Part shown: positions 1-5,883 of the stretch, piece by piece
Position numbering within the stretch: the first letter of the stretch is position 1
Layout of the letters: each line of letters begins with the position of its first letter
From: Chloroflexota bacterium
GTDB taxonomy: Bacteria > Chloroflexota > UBA6077
Length of the DNA stretch: 8,011 nt
Assembly (NCBI GenBank): GCA_021788565.1
Contig: JAJYKO010000215.1
Location: 1-8,011, forward strand
Direction: 5' to 3'
Made by a program: the position numbers and the translations under genes
Notes under the pieces: model-generated
What the model was told of the DNA's origin: nothing
Databases searched by the model: none
The model's input: only the letters and a program-made list of their open reading frames with translations

Positions 1-205
1 GCTCGTCGACAGCCAACTCCTGCTCTTCGGAGTGTCCAATCTCGGAAGCGACGGAAGCCGTGTCGGCAGACACGGCTCTTCTTACAAAGATGCGGAACTC
101 CCCCTGCTCGATCTCACACTCCTCGACGTCGGTGCGAGCAAGAAGCTTCATCAGCCGGCTGATCTCCTTGCGATCGAGAGCGCCCAGATCGAACTGCAGA
201 GGCAT
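1..205 (-). CDS. accB: Biotin carboxyl carrier protein of acetyl-CoA carboxylase, N-terminal part (runs off window)
   Basis: Only the first 68 codons are present; the gene continues past base 1. The reading starts MPLQFDLGALDRKEISRLMK and continues with an acidic stretch (VEECEIEQGEF) and RIFVRRA. This matches the N-terminal helix-plus-strand module of bacterial AccB, followed by the variable linker. The biotinylated lipoyl-like domain with its MKM motif would lie outside the window, so it is not seen. The family carries the biotin that AccC carboxylates and that the carboxyltransferase uses to make malonyl-CoA for fatty acid synthesis. The ATG overlaps the efp stop as TGATG, so reinitiation after efp is likely. 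The gene order efp-accB(-accC) is common in bacteria and supports the call. A perfect hairpin lies within codons 43-50. An alternative is another small coiled protein, but start, context and pattern all fit AccB. Confidence 0.8.
   Translation of the reverse strand, partial: MPLQFDLGALDRKEISRLMKLLARTDVEECEIEQGEFRIFVRRAVSADTASVASEIGHSEEQELAVDE
56..77 (-). repeat. Perfect 9-bp inverted repeat with 4-base loop inside accB
   Basis: Arms AGCCGTGTC (56-64) and GACACGGCT (69-77) are exactly complementary and flank a 4-base loop, so the accB transcript can form a strong stem-loop about 130 nt after the start codon. It is not followed by a T-run on either strand, so it is not a standard intrinsic terminator. 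It lies in the poorly conserved linker of AccB, where such a structure costs little at the protein level. Its role is unknown. Confidence 0.75.
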
Positions 206-765
206 CAGCTCACACGCTCCAGATAAGTGCCGGTTCGCGAGTCCACCCGGATCGTCTCACCCTGGTTCACGAAGAGCGGCACCTGCACGGTGAGCCCGGT
301 CTCGGTTACTGCCGGCTTGGTCCCGCCGGTCGCCGTGTCGCCCTTGAAGCCAGGCTCGGTGTTCACTATCAGCAGGTCGACCGTAATCGGGAGTTCTACC
401 CCGAGGGGCTGGTCGTTGTAGGTGAGCAACTCCATGGTGAGGTTCTCCTTGAGATACATCACCGCGTCCCCGAGTTGCTCGCGCGTGAGTGTTATCTGGT
501 CGAAGGATTCGGTATCCATGAAATGGTGCTGGTCGTCATCGCTGTAGAGATACTGGACGGTCGTGTGGTCCAAGCGCACCCTCTGGAACTTCTCTGTTGC
601 CTGGAAGGAACGGTCCACGATCCCGCCGCTCTTGATGTTGCGAAGCTTAAGCCTAACTTGAGCGCTTCCACGCCCCATCTTGATATGCTGGAAATCCACG
701 ATTTGATAAAGCTGACCATCCAGCTCTATCATTATGCCCTTCTTGATTTCCCCGACGTTGATCAC
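205..765 (-). CDS. efp: Translation elongation factor P, GTG start
   Basis: EF-P binds between the P and E sites of the ribosome and relieves stalling at consecutive prolines. The protein is 186 aa, the usual family length. It has an N-terminal KOW-like domain (about 1-62), a central OB domain (about 66-128) and a C-terminal OB domain (about 131-186). The family signature is visible at 150-170 (KPAVTETG then VQVPLFVNQGE). The tip of the domain I loop reads KMGRGSA at 29-35, placing Arg at position 32, where many bacteria carry a modified lysine. The GTG start at 765 is preferred over an in-frame ATG at 867: GGAGG lies 7 nt upstream, the protein then begins at the family's normal point, and the upstream codons belong to the peptidase gene in another frame. 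It begins 2 nt after the peptidase stop and its own stop overlaps the accB start. Confidence 0.95.
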   Translation of the reverse strand: MINVGEIKKGIMIELDGQLYQIVDFQHIKMGRGSAQVRLKLRNIKSGGIVDRSFQATEKFQRVRLDHTTVQYLYSDDDQHHFMDTESFDQITLTREQLGDAVMYLKENLTMELLTYNDQPLGVELPITVDLLIVNTEPGFKGDTATGGTKPAVTETGLTVQVPLFVNQGETIRVDSRTGTYLERVS

Positions 766-767
766 CC

Positions 768-1868
768 CTATACCTCCATTGCTTCTAGCTGCTTCGGCGA
801 TCGCGACAACACGATAGGCTTGCCGCCTCGCAAGGTAACCAGGTCCTCGATTCGGATGCCGCCCCATCCCGGCAGGTACACCCCGGGTTCAACGCTGAAC
901 ACCATTCCGTCTTCGAGCATGTCCTGGGACGTCCTTCCCAGCCTCGGGCTCTCGTGTATGGCCAGGCCCACGCCATGCCCAAGAGAGTGCCCGAAATTGT
1001 CTCCGAAGCCAGCACCAGCGATCACCTTACGACCTATAGTATCCGCCTTAGAGCCAGGCATGCCGGCCCGGATGCGCGCTTCGGCCTTCGTCTGCGCCTC
1101 CAGAACGACATTGTACAGCCGCTTGAACTGCTCATCAGCCTCTCCAAGAACGATAGTGCGGGTGATGTCGGAGCAATAACCCCGCACGCGAGCGCCCCAG
1201 TCGATGATGACCGGTTCGCCGGCCTGCAGCGGTCGGTCTCCAGGGACGTGGTGCGGCATGGAGGCGTTGGGACCCGACGCGACGATGGGATCGAACGCGA
1301 CCCCCTCCGAACCGCTCCTGCGCAGGAACGACTCGATCTCCCAGGCCAACTCCTTCTCGGTCATGCCAGCCGTTACAACTCCCAGCAGATGGGCGAAGGC
1401 GGCATCGGCCATTGTCACCGCGTCTCGGATCGCCTCCAATTCCACCGGGCCCTTGACGGCACGGATGTGGTCGACCACGTCGTAGGTTGGGATTAAGGAC
1501 GCATCATCTGCCGCGGCCTTTACTTCCTCATAGAGCCTGAACGGCAGATGATTGCCCTCGAAACCGATACTGGAAACCCGCAGCTGCGGGAGGAGCTGCG
1601 CCAAGGTGTTGGAGAGCCTGTCATCGATCCGCCGCACATCATAGTAGGACGCTTCCTTTTCGGCCTGCTCGGTGGTCCTGCTATCGGTGAGCAGGATCGC
1701 CTCCGTATCTGTAATCAGCAGGTACCCCGCGGAGTCCACCGGCGGCTGGTCATGCCCGGTGAACCCGCTAAGATAGCGCCTGCTCTCAGGCTGCGAGATC
1801 AGAAAAGCGTCCGCACCAATCTTGGACATAGCCTCACGGAGTTGAGCGATTCGGGCGCGCTCGGCCAT
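768..1868 (-). CDS. Xaa-Pro aminopeptidase / prolidase family M24B peptidase
   Basis: Predicted cytosolic metallopeptidase of 366 aa that removes N-terminal residues before proline or splits Xaa-Pro dipeptides. An N-terminal creatinase-like domain spans about 7-135 (LISQPESRRYLSGFTG at 23-38). The pita-bread catalytic domain spans about 143-360. All five metal ligands of the family are present: Asp223 (IIDWGA), Asp234 (SDITRT), His298 (GHGVG), Glu327 (VEPG) and Glu341 (RIED). His206 and His305 match the other catalytic histidines. The ATG at 1868 has an upstream GAGGGTGA about 7 nt away, and the gene starts 18 nt after topA. No signal peptide is seen. Sequence alone does not separate PepP (aminopeptidase P) from PepQ (prolidase), though the length of about 360 aa is typical of both small forms. 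Lying beside efp, it fits the common peptidase-efp pairing in bacteria. Confidence 0.92.
   Translation of the reverse strand: MAERARIAQLREAMSKIGADAFLISQPESRRYLSGFTGHDQPPVDSAGYLLITDTEAILLTDSRTTEQAEKEASYYDVRRIDDRLSNTLAQLLPQLRVSSIGFEGNHLPFRLYEEVKAAADDASLIPTYDVVDHIRAVKGPVELEAIRDAVTMADAAFAHLLGVVTAGMTEKELAWEIESFLRRSGSEGVAFDPIVASGPNASMPHHVPGDRPLQAGEPVIIDWGARVRGYCSDITRTIVLGEADEQFKRLYNVVLEAQTKAEARIRAGMPGSKADTIGRKVIAGAGFGDNFGHSLGHGVGLAIHESPRLGRTSQDMLEDGMVFSVEPGVYLPGWGGIRIEDLVTLRGGKPIVLSRSPKQLEAMEV
773..777 (-). promoter_or_regulatory. Ribosome-binding site of efp, inside the peptidase gene
   Basis: GGAGG on the minus strand sits 7 nt before the GTG at 765 and falls within the final codons of the M24 peptidase. 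It decides the efp start and couples efp translation to ribosomes finishing the peptidase. Confidence 0.85.
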
Positions 1869-1886
1869 CGTTAATTCACCCTCTCA

Positions 1887-4160
1887 TTAGGCAGTCTTGC
1901 GTTTCGTCGGGGTTCGACTGCTCCGGGACGGCGCTGTCTCCTTGGCCGCTGTCTTGGCAGCGGTCGTCTTGCTCCTGCTGGAGGCGGCCCTCTTCACAGC
2001 GCCGTTGCTCTTGGGTCCGTTCTCTGACGGTTCGCGCTTGCGCGGCGATGCCTCGGCGATTTCCTGAGCACTGCACTTCGTGCACCGCGGTCCCGCCTTC
2101 CCCATGTCGACCATGAGTCCGCCGCACTTGGGACATGGCTCTGGCACGGGTCGCTGCCACGACGTCCAGTTACACTCCGGATAGCGGCTGCACCCGTAGA
2201 AGGTGCGCCGTTGCCTTGTCTGGCGTTCCACAATGTCCGCGCCGCACTCGGGACATGCGACGCCTATCTTCTTCAGTATCGGCTTGGCATTCCGGCACTC
2301 CGGGAAACCGCTACAACCCATGAACTTGCCGAACCGCCCCATCCGAATCACCATCGGACGGCCGCACTTTTCGCACACCTCGTCTGTGGGTTCGGGTTCG
2401 ATCTTGACTCGCTCTATGCTCTCGCCCGCCCGATCCAGGCTCTCCCGGAACGGTAGGTAGAATTCTTCGATCACCGGTGGCCAGAGTCGTTCCCCAGAGG
2501 CAACCTCGTCCAGCTTCTCTTCCATGTTGGCGGTGAAGTCCACGTCCACGACGCTGCCGAAGTTGTCCACCAGCAGGTCGTTGACCAGCCGGCCAAGCTC
2601 CGTCGGCCGCAGCCTCTTCTCCACCCGCTCCACGTAGCCACGCTCCTGAATCGTGGAGAGAATCGGGGCGTACGTGCTCGGTCTGCCGATTCCCCGCTCC
2701 TCTAGCGCCTTCACCAGCGTTGCCTCGGAGAATCTTGCGGGCGGCTGAGTGAAGTGCTGGTCGCTCACCAGCTTGATCAGCGTCAACTCCTCGGCCTTTT
2801 CCACATCCGGCAGCGGCTTCTGTGCATCCTCATCCAGACCCTCATCGTCCCGTCCCTCACGGTACAGCGCCAGGAAGCCGGGGAAGACCACCCGCGATCC
2901 AGCGGCCCGGAACAGGTAGTCACTGCCCTTCGCCTTGCCGTTCGCGCTGACATCCACAGTGGTCACCTCATACACGGCTGAGGCCATCTGGCTCGCGACG
3001 AATCGCTTCCAGATCAAGTCATACAGCTTGGCCTGATCTGGGGTGAGATGCCCCCTAAGCCTTTGGGGCTCCCGATACGCGGAAGTCGGCCTGATCGCCT
3101 CATGCGCCTCCTGGGCCAGCTTGCTCTTGGTCCGATACACCCGGGGCGACTCCGGCACACTCTGTCGACCGTAGCGCTCGTCGATGAAGCGTCGAACCTC
3201 CTGCACCGCCGACTCGGCTAACTGCGTCGAGTCGGTTCTCATGTAGGTTATCAATCCAACGCTGCCCTCTGAGCCGATATCCAGCCCTTCGTAAAGCTGC
3301 TGGGCCACCGCCATGGTCCGCTTGGCAGTGAAGCCCAGTTTGCGGCCGGCCTCCTGCTGGAGGGTACTGGTGGTGAAGGGAGGAGCCGGAGTCCGGGTCT
3401 GTTCCTTCACCCGCACGTCGGCGACCGTATACGCGGCGTCTTCCAAATCGGCCGTCACCCGATTGGCATCCTCGGCGTTCGCTAGTTCAGGCTTCTTCCC
3501 CTGCGCCTGCACCAGGGTCGCTCTGAAGATCGGCGGCTTGGAGCGAGCCGTCTTGCCGTGCTTCTTCGCCAGGTCGGCTTCAACCGTCCAGTACTCGACC
3601 GGATTGAAGTCCTCGATCTCACGCTCGCGTTCCACCACCAGGCGCACGGCCACGGACTGAACGCGTCCAGCAGAGAGACCGCGCCGAACCTTCCGCCAGA
3701 GCAGCGGGCTGAGGTTGTACCCGACAAGCCTGTCGAGAACACGCCTCGCCTGTTGCGCGTCGACCCGTTTCATATCGATCTGCCGCGGTGCCTTCACCGC
3801 ACGCTGGATCGCCTCCTTCGTTATCTCGTGGAACTCGATCCTCCGGAGTGGCTTGCTGTCCGCGGCTATCGCGTTTACAAGATGCCAGGCAATGGCCTCT
3901 CCCTCGCGATCAGGGTCTGTCGCGAGGAATATGGCCTGGGCGCTCTTGGCGCGTTCCTTGAGGTCCTTCACGACCGCCCTCTTGTCGCGCGGCACCACGT
4001 AGCGCGGGGCAAAGCTGTTGTCCACGTCGACGCCCAGCTCGCTCTTCGGCAGGTCGCGGACGTGGCCCATGCTGGCTTCAACATCATAATCCCTGCCGAG
4101 GAACTTCTGAATCGTCCTAGCCTTGGCAGGGGACTCCACAATCACCAGGTTTTTCGGCAC
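1887..4160 (-). CDS. topA: DNA topoisomerase I (type IA), GTG start
   Basis: Relaxes negative supercoils by cutting one strand and forming a 5'-phosphotyrosine link. The protein is 757 aa. The Toprim domain (about 3-115) carries Glu9 (VIVES) and the acidic motif Asp82-Asp84-Glu86 (TDPDREGE). The catalytic tyrosine is Tyr306 in YMRTDS, and domain IV/II motifs such as RFSEATLVKALEERGIGRPS follow at 476-495. Three C-terminal four-cysteine zinc ribbons use Cys596/599/616/622, 636/639/657/663 and 676/679/693/696. The last ~50 residues are a low-complexity Lys/Arg/Ala/Ser tail ending KRKTA. The start is GTG at 4160, with AAAGGA 8 nt before it; this SD is made of the last codons of dprA, 5 nt upstream. 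The start gives the canonical family N-terminus MPKNLVIVESPAKA. The dprA-topA order is widespread. Confidence 0.97.
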   Translation of the reverse strand: MPKNLVIVESPAKARTIQKFLGRDYDVEASMGHVRDLPKSELGVDVDNSFAPRYVVPRDKRAVVKDLKERAKSAQAIFLATDPDREGEAIAWHLVNAIAADSKPLRRIEFHEITKEAIQRAVKAPRQIDMKRVDAQQARRVLDRLVGYNLSPLLWRKVRRGLSAGRVQSVAVRLVVEREREIEDFNPVEYWTVEADLAKKHGKTARSKPPIFRATLVQAQGKKPELANAEDANRVTADLEDAAYTVADVRVKEQTRTPAPPFTTSTLQQEAGRKLGFTAKRTMAVAQQLYEGLDIGSEGSVGLITYMRTDSTQLAESAVQEVRRFIDERYGRQSVPESPRVYRTKSKLAQEAHEAIRPTSAYREPQRLRGHLTPDQAKLYDLIWKRFVASQMASAVYEVTTVDVSANGKAKGSDYLFRAAGSRVVFPGFLALYREGRDDEGLDEDAQKPLPDVEKAEELTLIKLVSDQHFTQPPARFSEATLVKALEERGIGRPSTYAPILSTIQERGYVERVEKRLRPTELGRLVNDLLVDNFGSVVDVDFTANMEEKLDEVASGERLWPPVIEEFYLPFRESLDRAGESIERVKIEPEPTDEVCEKCGRPMVIRMGRFGKFMGCSGFPECRNAKPILKKIGVACPECGADIVERQTRQRRTFYGCSRYPECNWTSWQRPVPEPCPKCGGLMVDMGKAGPRCTKCSAQEIAEASPRKREPSENGPKSNGAVKRAASSRSKTTAAKTAAKETAPSRSSRTPTKRKTA

Positions 4161-4165
4161 GTCGC

Positions 4166-5245
4166 CTATCCTTTAACGTAGTTCATTCCGCCAGTCTGTC
4201 GCACCAGCCCTTTGAGCTCCAGCATCGTCAGGGTGCTGGACACAACGGACATCGGCAGACAGACGGCCCGTCTGATTTCATCGATGTGCACCGGTTCGTG
4301 GCTAAGACAGCGCATCAGCGCGATCTCAGTCTCGCTCTGAGGTATTGTCTGCCGCACCTCTCTCTGTTCTATCGCCGCCTCGAGCTTCAACTCCTCAAGA
4401 ATATCACGAAGCTCGCACGCCGGTTTCGCACCATCCGCTATCAGACGGTTCGAACCTCGGCTCGCTGGGCTGAAGATGTTGCCCGGCACCGCGAATACCT
4501 CCCTGCCCTGCTCCAACGCGAACTCCGCGGTTATCAGGGCTCCGCTGGTATCTCCGGCCTCCACCACGAGTGTCGCGGCAGACAGCCCTGAGATTATCCT
4601 ATTGCGCCTTGGGAAATTGACGGCGTCGGGCTTAGTCCCCAGAGGGAATTCGCTGATTACGGCACCGCACTCAGCTATCTCCTCCGCCAGCCTACGGTTC
4701 TCACTAGGGTAAATTATATCAAGCCCGCAGCCCAGTACCGCGATGGTCCGACCGCTGGCGTCGAGGGCGGCCCGATGCGCGAAGGTATCTGTCCCCCTGG
4801 CAAGGCCGCTCGTGACCGTTACACGGTTTTCAGCCAGCCCCTGGGCGAACCGTTCGGCTGCCTGCCGGCCGTACGCCGTCGCTCGTCTGGTCCCCACGAT
4901 AGCCACCGAGAGGTCGTCTTCGGGCAACAGCTCCCCGCGCACGTACAGAATCGGCGGCGGATCGGCGATGGTGCGCAGCCTGTCCGGGTAGTCCGCATCG
5001 TCGGCGATCAGAGGTCTAACGCGCAGACGCTCCAGCTTTTGCATCTCCTGTTCCAGAGCCACCTTGTTGCGGGCGGCTACCAGCGACTCGATGGTGCGAC
5101 GATCTAGCCCCGCCTCCGCCAGATGGGCCGGCCGAGCCTTCCATGCGGCCTCGGGGCTGCCCAGGCTCTCCACCAGCCGTCGGAACTTAGCAGGCCCAAT
5201 TCCTGGCACCAGGCTGAGCCCCACCCAGTATGCTGTCTGGTCCAA
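4166..5245 (-). CDS. dprA: DNA-processing protein DprA (Smf), TTG start
   Basis: Binds incoming single-stranded DNA during natural transformation, protects it and loads RecA; present in many bacteria not known to be competent. The protein is 359 aa. An N-terminal helix-hairpin-helix/SAM-like part (about 5-65) contains LVPGIGPAKFRRL. The Rossmann-like core spans about 75-285 with VGTR (117-120), SGLARGTD (146-153), GCGLDIIYP (172-180), FPRRNRIISGLS (211-222), GDTSGALITA (231-240) and VPGN (253-256). A C-terminal winged-helix DML1-like domain covers about 300-359. The TTG start at 5245 is chosen because GGAGG lies 9 nt upstream and the protein then begins just before the first helix. It is the first gene of the minus-strand operon, 5 nt before topA. 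Its SD lies within a small hairpin. Confidence 0.96.
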   Translation of the reverse strand: MDQTAYWVGLSLVPGIGPAKFRRLVESLGSPEAAWKARPAHLAEAGLDRRTIESLVAARNKVALEQEMQKLERLRVRPLIADDADYPDRLRTIADPPPILYVRGELLPEDDLSVAIVGTRRATAYGRQAAERFAQGLAENRVTVTSGLARGTDTFAHRAALDASGRTIAVLGCGLDIIYPSENRRLAEEIAECGAVISEFPLGTKPDAVNFPRRNRIISGLSAATLVVEAGDTSGALITAEFALEQGREVFAVPGNIFSPASRGSNRLIADGAKPACELRDILEELKLEAAIEQREVRQTIPQSETEIALMRCLSHEPVHIDEIRRAVCLPMSVVSSTLTMLELKGLVRQTGGMNYVKG

Positions 5246-5250
5246 AGATC

Positions 5251-5265
5251 CTCTCCTCCGGAGAA
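5251..5265 (-). promoter_or_regulatory. dprA ribosome-binding site inside a small hairpin
   Basis: On the minus strand TCTCC (5264-5260), a GGA loop (5259-5257) and GGAGA (5256-5252) form a 5-bp stem, extendable by one T-G pair. The SD GGAGG (5259-5255) is made from the loop and descending arm. Folding could hide it and lower initiation at the already weak TTG start. The repeat is directly visible; the effect is inferred. Confidence 0.45.
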
Positions 5266-5294
5266 CTGACTCTGCCTGCTACGGACAGCCGGCA

Positions 5295-5323
5295 ATTCTA
5301 GCATAGCCACCCGGCAGCCACAA
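5295..5323 (-). promoter_or_regulatory. Candidate sigma-70-type promoter of the dprA-topA-peptidase-efp-accB operon
   Basis: Read on the minus strand, TTGTGG (5323-5318) is followed after exactly 17 nt by TAGAAT (5300-5295), which differs from the consensus -10 by one base. Transcription would start near 5288 and give a leader of about 40 nt before the dprA TTG. The -35 box is weak (3 of 6). No operator or riboswitch was recognised in the leader. Confidence 0.5.
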
Positions 5324-5477
5324 AGCGAACGCGGGCCGGAGAAGCCCCAGAAGGCCGTATGATTGGCAGTCGGAGGCCCCCAATCCTTGCGGAATCGCGC
5401 GCTCAGGAGCATCATTGTGTGTAGCGAGTTTGTCTTGTCGATTCTTCGAGGCAATCTTCGCAGCAGATGCTATCGCC

Positions 5478-5482
5478 AGGAG
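5478..5482 (+). promoter_or_regulatory. Ribosome-binding site fixing the hicB start
   Basis: AGGAG at 5478-5482 is 7 nt before the GTG at 5490, which is also where similarity to the short HicB-like family begins. This rejects the ATG 25 codons upstream. Confidence 0.75.
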
Positions 5483-5489
5483 CAACATC

Positions 5490-5696
5490 GTGGACGAAGT
5501 GATATTCGTTGTAGAAAACGCGCCGGAGGGCGGCTTCTCTGCGCGGGCCCTTGGCGCCTCGATCTTCACGGAAGCGGATGATCTTGAGGAGTTGTACTCC
5601 CAGGTTCGGGACGCGGTTCGATGCCATTTCGACAAGGCCGAGCGCCCGAAGATCATCCGACTCCACTTCGTGAGGGAGGAACTCCTGGCAGTATGA
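5490..5696 (+). CDS. Short HicB-like antitoxin (type II toxin-antitoxin)
   Basis: A 68-aa protein with the partial RNase H-like fold of HicB antitoxins. The strand-turn-strand IFVVENAPEGGFSARALG lies at 5-22, SIFTEADDLEEL at 24-35, the helix DAVRCHFD at 41-48, and a closing strand IIRLHFVREELL at 55-66. Family members normally bind and block the HicA mRNA nuclease encoded next door. This one has no C-terminal ribbon-helix-helix or helix-turn-helix DNA-binding domain, as is usual in the short subclass, so autoregulation by DNA binding is not expected from the protein alone. From memory, close relatives in databases are often mislabelled as 2-oxoisovalerate dehydrogenase; nothing here resembles a dehydrogenase. 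The stop overlaps the next start as ATGA, the classic antitoxin-toxin layout. Its partner is truncated, so this antitoxin may now be an orphan. Confidence 0.8.
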   Translation: MDEVIFVVENAPEGGFSARALGASIFTEADDLEELYSQVRDAVRCHFDKAERPKIIRLHFVREELLAV

Positions 5697-5803
5697 GGCT
5701 GCCTCGCGACGTCTCGGGTGATGACCTGGCCAAAGCTCTACAGCTCGCCTTCAACACCGCATTGGCGCTTCGTGAGTCTCTCCTCGACTGGCGCTGCGCA
5801 TAG
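5693..5803 (+). pseudogene. Truncated HicA-like mRNA interferase toxin
   Basis: The 36-codon ORF begins MRLPRDVSGDDLAKAL, which is the first helix and its lead-in in HicA toxins that partner with short HicB proteins. After this the sequence changes to QLAFNTALALRESLLDWRCA and stops. The normal HicA (about 70-80 aa) would continue into a glycine/tyrosine turn and the GSH motif carrying the catalytic histidine; neither is present. I read the two other forward frames across 5738-5840 and found no GSH or later HicA strands, so a simple frameshift does not explain the loss. A deletion or replacement of the 3' part is more likely. The ATG overlaps the hicB stop (ATGA), and GGGAGG lies about 12 nt upstream. 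Without the catalytic histidine the product should not be a working nuclease. Confidence 0.7.
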
Positions 5804-5816
5804 CGCATCTTGGTAG

Positions 5817-5845
5817 TTTTCGTAGGGGGCCCTTCCTGGTACACT
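5817..5845 (+). promoter_or_regulatory. Candidate extended -10 promoter for the DUF362 gene
   Basis: TTTTCG (5817-5822), a 17-nt spacer, then TACACT (5840-5845) preceded by TG at 5837-5838 (TGG-TACACT), an extended -10 arrangement that tolerates a poor -35. Transcription would start near 5852, about 30 nt before the gene. This would free the DUF362 gene from the remnant toxin-antitoxin unit. The match is moderate. Confidence 0.35.
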
Positions 5846-5883
5846 TGGCGCTGCTCAACGATAGTTTTGTGAGGTGGTGCCAG

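Larger units (their letters stand above)
5246..5489. other. Divergent intergenic region between dprA and hicB
   Basis: This 244-base stretch separates the minus-strand operon from the plus-strand genes. Its left third holds the dprA leader, ribosome-binding site and promoter. In the remainder I see no RNA gene, no convincing plus-strand promoter, and no conserved protein in any frame. The open frame upstream of the hicB GTG (5415-5489) lacks family similarity. Confidence 0.6.

Noticed and set aside
205..867. Longer EF-P form starting at the ATG at 867
   Set aside because: It would overlap the peptidase gene by about 100 nt and add 34 non-family residues; the GTG at 765 has a good SD and gives the normal length.
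475..1179. Long plus-strand ORF (234 codons) opposite efp and the peptidase
   Set aside because: It is an antisense shadow of two well-recognised genes in G+C-rich DNA, with no family similarity and no SD.
3558..4181. 207-codon plus-strand ORF opposite topA
   Set aside because: It lies wholly antisense to the conserved Toprim and N-terminal region of TopA and has no recognisable motif.
5791..5806. Inverted repeat GCGCT-6 nt-AGCGC at the end of the hicA remnant, considered as a terminator
   Set aside because: Only a 5-bp stem and not followed directly by a T-run.
5845..5883. TTG start for the DUF362 protein
   Set aside because: No SD; it overlaps the candidate -10 element and adds 13 non-conserved residues, whereas the ATG at 5884 has GAGGTG at 7 nt.
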